Origin: an uncultured Ruminococcus sp.
Lineage (GTDB): Bacteria > Bacillota > Clostridia > Oscillospirales > Ruminococcaceae
DNA length: 12,440 nucleotides
Assembly (NCBI GenBank): GCA_900553675.1
Contig: USEH01000047.1
Coordinates: forward strand, 1 to 12,440
Direction of reading: 5' to 3'
Made by a program: the position numbers and the translations under genes. The first letter of the stretch is position 1. Each line of letters begins with the position of its first letter. The notes under the pieces are model-generated. The model did no database searches and was not told the origin of the DNA. It saw only the letters and a program-made list of their open reading frames with translations. Below, one piece after another: positions 6,504 to 12,440 of this stretch.

Positions 6504-8291
6504 TTATCCAGCAGCATCAAGGTCGGGTGAAAATACTGATATATCTACATAAAGAGTATTGCCATCCTTAACGTTTATCTTACCGCCTACTCCGTCGCCG
6601 CTTTCCTTGCAGTATACACCCATTACCAGTCCTGACTGTTCGGTGGGAGTATTAAGATCCCTGAATTTGTATTTGATATTAAGCTCGTTAAGAATCGCAA
6701 CGTATTCGTCCTTTGTCATTCTTACCCAGAAGCCGGTGAACTCATCAATCTTCATAAAGTCGGGAATATCAACCACTGAAAGACCCTGACTTACAAACAG
6801 CTTTACCTTCTGAACCGGATAAAGGTCGGTTCCGCCGGGAATATCCTGGTCGAATATAAGTCCGCGCTCGTATTCTTCGGAATACTCGTAAACAGCTTCA
6901 AATTCAAGCCGATCCTTCCATGTGTCGCTCTCAACTACAGATGTATACTTCTTGCCCTTCAGATCAGGCATAACAAACATTGTTCCCTGCGGCTTTGTCG
7001 CCTCTGTAACAGGGGGCTGCTCAACACTTATCGGTGGAGCCGTAGGCACGGGAGCGGAGGTATCGGTGGTTGTGACAACCGGCGGAGTGTTGTCGGTCAC
7101 ATCGGGGACATTTGGATTATCATTGGCATCATCCGGGAAGAGCATCATTATCAGTGCAAAGAACGCCGCAACTACTATTACTACCAGTATAACCGCTCCG
7201 ATGAACATTCCGATGTTGGATTTCTTTTTCTTCTTTTTCTTGCCGGCAGAGCTGTTTCTGCGGTCTTTATCCGTAACGTTTATCGGTATTGTCTGTGTTG
7301 CGCCCATCGGCAGCTTGTTCATATAGCTTGGCTGCTCAAAAAGCTTTGTTACAAAGTCGGTTATTGTCTGAATCCTCTGCTGGCAGGAAAGCTGCATTGC
7401 CTGCATTATGACCTTTGAGATATTCGCCGGTACATGAGGATTAATTTTGCAGGGTTCCAAAAGTGATTCGTTGCTGACTCTTGCCATGGCTTCCGTCGGC
7501 ATACATCCGGTAAGCAGACGGTACATAACCGCAGCTACAGCGTAAACATCAGTCCATGTGCCGTCCCAATCGGCGGCAGCATATTGTTCGGGAGCGGAAT
7601 ATCCGGGATAAAGCTCGGGCGCAAGATCGGTATTTACAGTTCTTATCTCGGAAATAGAGAATCCGGTCAGGCGCAGCTCAACCTTATCGGTGACAAGTAT
7701 ATTTTCAAGACTGATTCCCCTGTGAACTATGCCCGCATTATGTAGGCATCCCAAGGTTGTAAGCAGCGGAGGAAACAGCTTTTTAACCTGCTCCCAGCTA
7801 AGCTCACCTGCATTATCTGCAAGATACTGCTTTAAGGTTATTCCGTCGCAATACGGCATGACTGAATAGGCGGTATTGTTGGCATAGAACATATCGCTCG
7901 GGGCTATAATATGAGACATTGTTCTGAACCTCATAAGCGATTTGTTAAGCTCGACAAATTCCGACAGATAATTTTTGTACTGCACCAAAGAAGACTGATT
8001 TACAACAAGCTCGGCAGTTCCTGCCATGCGCTGACAAATAGCGTCTGGCATATACTCGCGGATAAACACCTTTGCGCCTTCTGTATTATCATATCCTATA
8101 TACAGTGCGGATTCACCGTTGAAGCTGAGTAATCTTCCCACGATATATCTCGAATCCAGAACAGTCTTGGGCTGAAGATAAGAAGGCGGATTCAAAGATG
8201 AATCGTCATACCCGCAAAAAGGACATACGCTGCTATTTTCATCTTCTATCGGCTCCATACAGCCCATACACAGCATTTTATGTTCGCTCAT
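6504..8291 (-). CDS. Zinc-ribbon, kinase-fold (pseudokinase) membrane protein with PASTA domains
   Basis: The 595-residue product has a zinc ribbon (C8, C11, C23, C26) and a Ser/Thr-kinase fold at about 48-320. A Lys run (351-357) precedes one membrane span (about 360-385), then a Pro/Thr-rich linker (388-435) and two PASTA-like repeats (about 439-503 and 507-587). The kinase part is therefore cytoplasmic and the PASTA part outside, as in PrkC-type sensors of cell-wall fragments. Its catalytic residues are lost. The Gly-rich loop is degenerate, the VAIK Lys is Arg78, HRD reads HRG (190-192), and DFG reads GFS (210-212). The APE motif (GYSAPEQY, 230-237) and the helix-F Asp (WTDVY, 246-250) remain. 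Phosphotransfer is unlikely; a scaffold or ligand-sensing role is inferred. The ATG at 8289-8291 follows AGGAAAG; an upstream ATG at 8330 lacks a site. It is divergent from cls. Confidence 0.9.
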   Translation of the reverse strand: MSEHKMLCMGCMEPIEDENSSVCPFCGYDDSSLNPPSYLQPKTVLDSRYIVGRLLSFNGESALYIGYDNTEGAKVFIREYMPDAICQRMAGTAELVVNQSSLVQYKNYLSEFVELNKSLMRFRTMSHIIAPSDMFYANNTAYSVMPYCDGITLKQYLADNAGELSWEQVKKLFPPLLTTLGCLHNAGIVHRGISLENILVTDKVELRLTGFSISEIRTVNTDLAPELYPGYSAPEQYAAADWDGTWTDVYAVAAVMYRLLTGCMPTEAMARVSNESLLEPCKINPHVPANISKVIMQAMQLSCQQRIQTITDFVTKLFEQPSYMNKLPMGATQTIPINVTDKDRRNSSAGKKKKKKKSNIGMFIGAVILVVIVVAAFFALIMMLFPDDANDNPNVPDVTDNTPPVVTTTDTSAPVPTAPPISVEQPPVTEATKPQGTMFVMPDLKGKKYTSVVESDTWKDRLEFEAVYEYSEEYERGLIFDQDIPGGTDLYPVQKVKLFVSQGLSVVDIPDFMKIDEFTGFWVRMTKDEYVAILNELNIKYKFRDLNTPTEQSGLVMGVYCKESGDGVGGKINVKDGNTLYVDISVFSPDLDAAG

Positions 8292-8372
8292 TAAAAAATC
8301 TTTCCTTTCAAAAAGACAATGTACTTTCACAATTGCACGCTATCAAGTTTGCATACCTTTACATTCTTTTAT

Positions 8373-8401
8373 ATTTTAACAGTCAAGCTCCCAATTGTCA
8401 A
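8373..8401 (-). promoter_or_regulatory. Sigma-A-like promoter of the pseudokinase gene
   Basis: The minus strand reads TTGACA (8401-8396), a 17-bp spacer, then TAAAAT (8378-8373). The leader would be about 75 nt to the ATG at 8291. It diverges from the cls promoter, with the -35 hexamers 66 bp apart. Confidence 0.6.
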
Positions 8402-8415
8402 TGCTTCTTTGCAAA

Positions 8416-8444
8416 CTGTCATATTGCTGTAACCAACTTGTAAC
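8416..8444 (+). promoter_or_regulatory. Three heptamers at 11-bp spacing between divergent promoters
   Basis: CTGTCAT (8416-8422), CTGTAAC (8427-8433) and TTGTAAC (8438-8444) recur with an exact 11-bp period. This is the layout of PhoB/OmpR-type response-regulator sites; the first unit equals the E. coli pho-box heptamer. It ends 23 bp before the cls -35 and lies behind the pseudokinase -35. The regulator is not identified. Confidence 0.4.
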
Positions 8445-8467
8445 CTTTTTATGAGGTTATATTGCTA

Positions 8468-8496
8468 TTGATATTGCAAGAAAAATGGTGTATAAT
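8468..8496 (+). promoter_or_regulatory. Sigma-A-like promoter of cls
   Basis: TTGATA (8468-8473), a 17-bp spacer, then TATAAT (8491-8496). Transcription would begin near 8503, leaving a short leader of about 28 nt to the TTG start at 8531. Confidence 0.7.
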
Positions 8497-8516
8497 GACC
8501 GTATAAGCATTTGTTC

Positions 8517-8522
8517 AGGAGG
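8517..8522 (+). promoter_or_regulatory. cls ribosome binding site that fixes the start codon
   Basis: AGGAGG at 8517-8522 overlaps the in-frame GTG at 8522-8524, so that GTG cannot be its start. The TTG at 8531-8533 lies 8 nt downstream, a normal spacing, and is preferred. Confidence 0.75.
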
Positions 8523-8530
8523 TGCTGGGG

Positions 8531-10057
8531 TTGAAAAAGGTTTTTAAAATCTTACAGTCGAAGATATTCATAACGGCTCTGCTTGCGTTCATTCAGCTTG
8601 CCGTGTTATTCTATTTTGTGATATCTTTAGCCAATAAATTTGTTTGGTACTATGTTGTAACAACGATTATATCAATTCTGATCGTTCTTGACATAGCCAA
8701 CGAGGACATGAATCCGTCATTCAAGCTGACATGGATAATAGCGGTTCTTATATTCCCCATCTGGGGCGCGCCGCTTTATCTTATATTTGCAAAGTCCAAA
8801 CAAAGCTATCGCATAGGAAAACGCTTTAAAAGCTACAGACTGATGATGCGCAACGCTATGAGTTCCGAAGGCGACAGCATCCACGAAATAGAATCGGAAG
8901 ATCCTGAAATAGCGCGACAGATGAAATACATCAAAAAAACCGCCTATGCTCCTGTATATAAAAACACCTCAGCCAAGTATTTTTCTTCGGGAGAAGAGTA
9001 TTTTAACGCGGTTGTGCGCGAGCTTACCCGTGCCGAAAAATTTATTTTCATGGAGTATTTTATTATCGAGCAGGGCAAGATGTTTGGCGACATACTTGAA
9101 ATACTAAAAACCAAAATATCCGAGGGCGTTGAAGTTAGACTTATGTACGACGATTTCGGAACGGTTCAGAAGCTTCCAAAGGGCTATGAAAAATATCTTG
9201 AGGGGCTTGGCATAAGCGTTTCGGTATTCAACCGTATCCGCCCCTCGCTCGACACCTTCCTAAACTACCGCGACCATCGCAAGATCCTTGTTATCGACGG
9301 AAACACAGCCTTCACCGGCGGAATAAATCTTGCCGACGAGTACATCAACGAAGTGGAAAGGTTCGGTCATTGGAAGGACACCGGAATTATGATAAAAGGC
9401 GAGGCTGTTACCAAAATGACCGAGACGTTTTTGCAGCTTTGGCACTTCTCCCGCGGGGAATCAAAGGTCGACTACGACGAATATCTCGGAGATTTTGAGT
9501 GCGAATCAGACGGTTACATTCAGCCCTATGCCGACGGACCATCAAACGACCAGCTTATCTGCGAGCTTGCCTATCTGGGTATCATCAACAGTGCTACTAA
9601 AAACCTCTACATCACAACTCCATATCTTATTCTGGACAACGAGATGACCACTGCCCTCACCCACGCCGCTATGAGCGGGGTCGATGTAAGAATAATCACT
9701 CCGCATATTCCGGACAAGAAAACTGTCTTTGCGGTTACACGCTCAAATTACCGTGCGCTTCTGAACGCCGGAGTTAGAATATATGAATATACCCCCGGAT
9801 TTATTCATGCTAAGTCTATAGCCGCCGACGGCAAAATATGCGTAGTCGGAACGGCAAACTTTGATTTCCGCAGCTTTTATCTGCACTTTGAAAACTGTAT
9901 TCTGGCATACAAGTCAAAGTGCGTGAAAGAGGTCGAATCGGACTTTTGGGAGACTATGGAGAAATCTCAGGAGGTAACCATAGAGCAGCTGAACAAAAAA
10001 GGTGCGCCTTACGCTCTGCTTCAGGCTATCCTTAAGGTATTTTCTCCGCTTATGTAA
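8531..10057 (+). CDS. cls: Cardiolipin synthase, phospholipase D superfamily
   Basis: This membrane enzyme is predicted to condense two phosphatidylglycerol molecules into cardiolipin and glycerol. The 508 residues match bacterial Cls (about 480-515). Two N-terminal hydrophobic spans (about 12-34 and 39-54) and a third at 67-87 form the PLDc_N anchor. Two HKD motifs (HxKxxxxD) follow: H249, K251, D256 in YRDHRKILVID, and H426, K428, D433 in FIHAKSIAAD. Each is followed by the expected Gly/Asn-rich strand (GGINLADEY, GTANFDFRS). The start is taken as TTG at 8531 because the ribosome site overlaps the upstream GTG. It is the only plus-strand gene, with its own promoter and a terminator at 10079-10111. 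The closest alternative is another phosphatidyltransferase of the same family. Confidence 0.94.
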   Translation: MKKVFKILQSKIFITALLAFIQLAVLFYFVISLANKFVWYYVVTTIISILIVLDIANEDMNPSFKLTWIIAVLIFPIWGAPLYLIFAKSKQSYRIGKRFKSYRLMMRNAMSSEGDSIHEIESEDPEIARQMKYIKKTAYAPVYKNTSAKYFSSGEEYFNAVVRELTRAEKFIFMEYFIIEQGKMFGDILEILKTKISEGVEVRLMYDDFGTVQKLPKGYEKYLEGLGISVSVFNRIRPSLDTFLNYRDHRKILVIDGNTAFTGGINLADEYINEVERFGHWKDTGIMIKGEAVTKMTETFLQLWHFSRGESKVDYDEYLGDFECESDGYIQPYADGPSNDQLICELAYLGIINSATKNLYITTPYLILDNEMTTALTHAAMSGVDVRIITPHIPDKKTVFAVTRSNYRALLNAGVRIYEYTPGFIHAKSIAADGKICVVGTANFDFRSFYLHFENCILAYKSKCVKEVESDFWETMEKSQEVTIEQLNKKGAPYALLQAILKVFSPLM

Positions 10058-10078
10058 AAGCTCTGCAAAACCACACAA

Positions 10079-10111
10079 AACCCGCGCCGTACTTTATGTT
10101 CGGAGCGGGTT
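10079..10111. terminator. Bidirectional hairpin terminator between cls and rluA-family gene
   Basis: AACCCGC and GCGGGTT form a 7-bp GC-rich stem, extended past one mismatch by CCG/CGG, around a 9-11 nt loop. It lies 21 nt after the cls stop and 14 nt after the stop of the convergent rluA-family gene. The minus-strand side is followed by TTTTGTGTGGTTTT; the plus side by a less T-rich ATATTCTG. Confidence 0.75.
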
Positions 10112-10125
10112 ATATTCTGTAATTC

Positions 10126-10770
10126 TTACGCAAAATTAAATACATTCCAAGGAAACGCATCAGGTGGCAAAAGCCTGAAGTCAAGACGTTTTCCGCTTAT
10201 CGGATGGTTAAAGCTTATTTCATGTGACCACAGCGAAAGCTTGATATCGTCCTTTTTCCCGCCGTACTTAATATCTCCAATAAGCGGATGCTTTCTGGAT
10301 GCAAACTGCACCCTAATCTGATGGGTTCTGCCGGTGTGAAGTCTGATTCTCAGCAGAGTTACCGGTACATCAAGCACTATCGCCGAGCCGACAGTCTGAT
10401 ATTCAAGTGTGGCAAGCCTTATGCCTTTACGCTCCGATTTTACGACATATGACTTATTTTTCTGCTTGTCGTGATACAAATAGTCATCAAGCCTGTCCTC
10501 AGGCTTCTCCGGCATTCCGAGGACTATAGCCAGATAGTACTTTTCAAACTCACCTTTTTGCATTGATTCCGTCAGCTTTGCCGCCGCGCGCTTAGTCTTA
10601 GCAAGTAAAATCAAGCCGCCGGCGTCCTTATCAAGGCGATGAACAGGGTAAATATCACATCCGAGCTTCTGTGAGACAAGACTTGTAAGCGTATGTTCCG
10701 AATCTATGCCCTGCGGCTTACAGACAACGCACAGCTCGGAATCTTCGTATATTATTTCGATCGGATTCAT
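10126..10770 (-). CDS. RluA-family RNA pseudouridine synthase
   Basis: Predicted to isomerise specific uridines in rRNA or tRNA to pseudouridine. The 214-residue protein has the catalytic HRLD motif at 44-47 (Asp47), followed by KDAGGLILLAKT. The conserved GRTHQIRVQ strand lies in the C-terminal half, then an HPLIGD segment. It lacks an N-terminal S4 RNA-binding domain, so it is a short member; the target site cannot be told from sequence. Its ATG (10768-10770) overlaps the prmA TGA by 4 nt (ATGA), which implies translational coupling. In many Firmicutes prmA is instead followed by the 16S rRNA methyltransferase gene rsmE, so the pairing is another RNA-modification partner. It ends at the shared terminator facing cls. 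Confidence 0.93.
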   Translation of the reverse strand: MNPIEIIYEDSELCVVCKPQGIDSEHTLTSLVSQKLGCDIYPVHRLDKDAGGLILLAKTKRAAAKLTESMQKGEFEKYYLAIVLGMPEKPEDRLDDYLYHDKQKNKSYVVKSERKGIRLATLEYQTVGSAIVLDVPVTLLRIRLHTGRTHQIRVQFASRKHPLIGDIKYGGKKDDIKLSLWSHEISFNHPISGKRLDFRLLPPDAFPWNVFNFA

Positions 10771-11735
10771 GATTTTTTAAATACTGCGGCATTCCACATT
10801 TCACAGCTTCTTGATTCTATAAGTGTAAAGCCTTTTTGCTTTATAGCCCCGAAGACTTCATCCTGCCTGCCGTCGATAATGCCGGAAAGCACAAGCGTGC
10901 CGCCAGGTGCTGTTATGTCGGCAAAAACATCCTTCATAGCTAAAAGAACATCCGCCACTATGTTTGCCGCAACCAATGTGTAGCCCTTTCCTACCTTTTG
11001 CCGCAACGCCCCATCCGTTACAACGTCGCCGCAGTAGGAAATATACTTTTCGGCAGGTATGCCGTTCTTTGTGGCATTTTCTCGCGAAATCTTTTCGGCG
11101 TCTGCCGATATGTCTACAGCGACGGCTTTTTCAGCACCGTAAAGCATAGCGGCAATCGAGATTATTCCGCTTCCGCAGCCAAGGTCGCAGACAGTGTCTC
11201 CGCGCTTTATATACTTTTCTAAAAGCTCAAGGCAAAGGCGGGTGGTGTGATGTCTGCCTGTTCCAAAGCTTGTTTCAGGGTCAATTTCAAGTACTATCCG
11301 CTTGTTATCCTCCGGAAGAGTCTCCCATGAGGGCTTTATGACAAGTCGTTCGCCTATATTCAGCGGCTTGAAATACTGCTTCCAGTTGTTAGCCCAGTCC
11401 TCTTCTTTGATGCTTCCCGAAGATATTCTAAGCTCGCCGTATTCGCCTTTTTCATCCGCACTCTTAAGCCAAGCCACAGCCGAGCTTACAGCTTCAAGCT
11501 GGGCAGCACCGGTTTCATCATCCGGAATATAAACGGTGATATAAGTTTCCTTGCCGACAAGCTCGTAAACCTCCTCGCCTATATAATCCCAAGACGCGTT
11601 TTTATTACGTTCAAATTCTCTGATGTCCTCCGGATCGTTGATAACAAAGCCCTCTATTCCGCTCATAATAAGAGCGTTTGAAAGAGGTTCTATACCCGAA
11701 TGTGAGGTATATATTTTAAGTTCTTTCCATTCCAT
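10767..11735 (-). CDS. prmA: Ribosomal protein L11 methyltransferase
   Basis: PrmA trimethylates ribosomal protein L11 using S-adenosylmethionine. The 322 residues match the usual 295-320. An N-terminal L11-recognition domain occupies about 1-110. Then come the family signature DPETSFGTGRHHTT at 152-165 (usually FGTGxHxTT), the SAM-binding motif I DLGCGSG at 184-190, an acidic VAVDIS strand end at 205-210, and AANIVADVL at 256-264 as the catalytic NxxA motif. The ATG at 11733-11735 has GGAG 8 nt upstream. It overlaps the downstream rluA-family gene by 4 nt. A promoter at 11788-11816 followed by a terminator-like hairpin (11750-11786) lies directly upstream, so expression may depend on read-through of that hairpin. 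Confidence 0.97.
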   Translation of the reverse strand: MEWKELKIYTSHSGIEPLSNALIMSGIEGFVINDPEDIREFERNKNASWDYIGEEVYELVGKETYITVYIPDDETGAAQLEAVSSAVAWLKSADEKGEYGELRISSGSIKEEDWANNWKQYFKPLNIGERLVIKPSWETLPEDNKRIVLEIDPETSFGTGRHHTTRLCLELLEKYIKRGDTVCDLGCGSGIISIAAMLYGAEKAVAVDISADAEKISRENATKNGIPAEKYISYCGDVVTDGALRQKVGKGYTLVAANIVADVLLAMKDVFADITAPGGTLVLSGIIDGRQDEVFGAIKQKGFTLIESRSCEMWNAAVFKKS

Positions 11736-11749
11736 ATGTCAATCTCCAT

Positions 11750-11786
11750 AAAAAAGTCGCAGTACAGGAATTAACCTGTCTGCGGC
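11750..11786 (-). terminator. Intrinsic terminator between the ECF gene and prmA
   Basis: On the minus strand GCCGCAGACAGG pairs with CCTGTACTGCGAC (one bulged A, one mismatch) around a 6-nt loop, and TTTTTT follows at once. It starts about 45 nt past the ECF gene stop. It also lies immediately after the prmA promoter and just before the prmA ribosome site, so it could be a leader attenuator rather than only the upstream gene's terminator. Confidence 0.75.
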
Positions 11787-11787
11787 T

Positions 11788-11816
11788 ATTTTATCATATT
11801 TTTTCGCAAAAATCAA
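11788..11816 (-). promoter_or_regulatory. Sigma-A-like promoter of prmA
   Basis: The minus strand reads TTGATT (11816-11811), a 17-bp spacer, then TAAAAT (11793-11788). Transcription would start near 11781-11785, inside the 5' arm of the hairpin at 11750-11786. The promoter begins 16 bp after the stop of the upstream ECF gene. Confidence 0.6.
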
Positions 11817-11831
11817 TCCTGATAAGCACTA

Positions 11832-12440
11832 TCAGTGAGATTTCTTGTATTCGGCGTACATCCAGATTGCGCCGAAGGATATTGCAAGGAAGACTATAAC
11901 AACTGGAATCCATACAGCCCAGTTAATTTTCTTCGATTCCTTCTTCTCAAACAGCATAGCTCCGATGGCGGTAGATTTCAGCGGAACACGCAGTGCAAAG
12001 AACAGTGGTACAGATACCGCAACCGCTATAACAGCGTTTACAGATGAGGTTATCGCGTTGGTTGCAGTCGCTGAAAGAGCAGTTTCCTGTGCTGCACCAA
12101 GCAGAATCTGACCGATGTATGTTTTCGACAGATACATGAATATATATGCAAGCTGTCCTACTATCGAGCTTACTGTTATCCCTAAAACTACCTTACCGGT
12201 TTTCTTCTCCCCTCTTATCCTCGAGGCAAGGACTCCGCACAAAAATCCCATTGCAAATTTAGAAAGAAAAGTAAACGGTGCAGAAATGATATATACAGGG
12301 TCTAAAAGGTCATAGATTGCCGCGCCGATTCCGGATGCAAGACCTCCTCCAAGTCCACCTAGCAATAGTCCCGCAAGCAGACACATCGAGTTTCCGAAGT
12401 GGATTCGTGTTATAAGCACGCCGTTCGGTATTTTTATCTG
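11832..12440 (-). CDS. ECF transporter S component, substrate unknown (5' end off window)
   Basis: A small integral membrane protein; 202 residues are visible and the frame stays open to the right edge, so the true start is outside. The visible N-terminal part (IKIPNG, then IHFGNSMCLLAGLLLGGLGG and a GIGAAIYDLL segment) is the pattern of many vitamin-type ECF S components: an IHxG segment followed by a Gly-rich helix. Further hydrophobic spans lie in the middle (VVLGITVSSIVGQLAYIF, then an Ala-rich helix). A last span (WIPVVIVFLAISFGAIW) ends in a short basic tail. Such proteins bind one micronutrient and use a shared energising module. Substrate cannot be assigned. A GTG at 12417-12419 is in frame, but the family motif continues upstream of it. 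It ends before the terminator at 11750-11786. Confidence 0.85.
   Translation of the reverse strand, partial: QIKIPNGVLITRIHFGNSMCLLAGLLLGGLGGGLASGIGAAIYDLLDPVYIISAPFTFLSKFAMGFLCGVLASRIRGEKKTGKVVLGITVSSIVGQLAYIFMYLSKTYIGQILLGAAQETALSATATNAITSSVNAVIAVAVSVPLFFALRVPLKSTAIGAMLFEKKESKKINWAVWIPVVIVFLAISFGAIWMYAEYKKSH

Noticed and set aside
7221..7243. Simple CTT/TTT-rich run in the pseudokinase gene
   Set aside because: It encodes the Lys run before the membrane span, a normal positive-inside anchor, and needs no separate explanation.
8292..8330. Upstream ATG adding 13 residues to the pseudokinase
   Set aside because: No ribosome site before it, while AGGAAAG precedes the ATG at 8291 and lies inside the longer frame.
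8522..8530. GTG start of cls at 8522
   Set aside because: It overlaps the AGGAGG ribosome site; the TTG at 8531 is correctly spaced.

Overview
The window looks like a chromosomal segment of a low-to-moderate GC Gram-positive bacterium, most likely a gut-type Clostridia (Oscillospiraceae/Ruminococcaceae-like). This rests on MutS/MutL preceded by a YlbF/YmcA-family protein, ECF-transporter S components, a folT gene behind what looks like a tetrahydrofolate (THF-I) riboswitch, a zinc-ribbon/kinase-fold/PASTA membrane protein, strong AGGAGG-type ribosome sites and sigma-A-like promoters. The clade is an inference; no rRNA or other phylogenetic marker is present. There is no mobile element, CRISPR array or tRNA.

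Layout. Nine of the ten genes are on the minus strand; only cardiolipin synthase is on the plus strand. From the left: the 5' part of mutL (2-625, runs off the window), mutS (679-3372) and a YlbF/YmcA-family gene (3408-3815). These three read as one operon from a promoter near 3976-4004, which echoes the ymcA-cotE-mutS-mutL neighbourhood of Bacillus. Next come folT (4113-4985) with its riboswitch-like leader (5075-5245), pfkA (5268-6230) with its own promoter, and a 595-residue zinc-ribbon pseudokinase with PASTA domains (6504-8291). A 239-bp divergent regulatory region separates this gene from cls (8531-10057, +). cls converges on an rluA-family gene (10126-10770) at a bidirectional hairpin terminator. 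The rluA-family gene overlaps prmA (10767-11735) by 4 nt. Last is the 3' part of an ECF S-component gene (11832-12440) that runs off the right edge.

Most of the content is housekeeping: mismatch repair, glycolysis, ribosomal protein and RNA modification, folate uptake and membrane lipid synthesis. The points worth a second look are these. (1) Codon use changes sharply inside mutS near 1500-1581: the left side avoids the Ile codon ATA, while everything to the right uses it freely. This suggests a recombination junction or a chimeric assembly. (2) The kinase-fold protein has lost the catalytic Lys, HRD Asp and DFG Asp. (3) The folT leader fits THF-I but carries an extra helix, with a rival hairpin that captures its P1 strand. 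(4) FolT has an added C-terminal membrane segment and coiled coil. (5) A promoter before prmA is followed at once by a terminator-like hairpin. (6) Three heptamers at exact 11-bp spacing, resembling a PhoB-type site, lie between the kinase and cls promoters.
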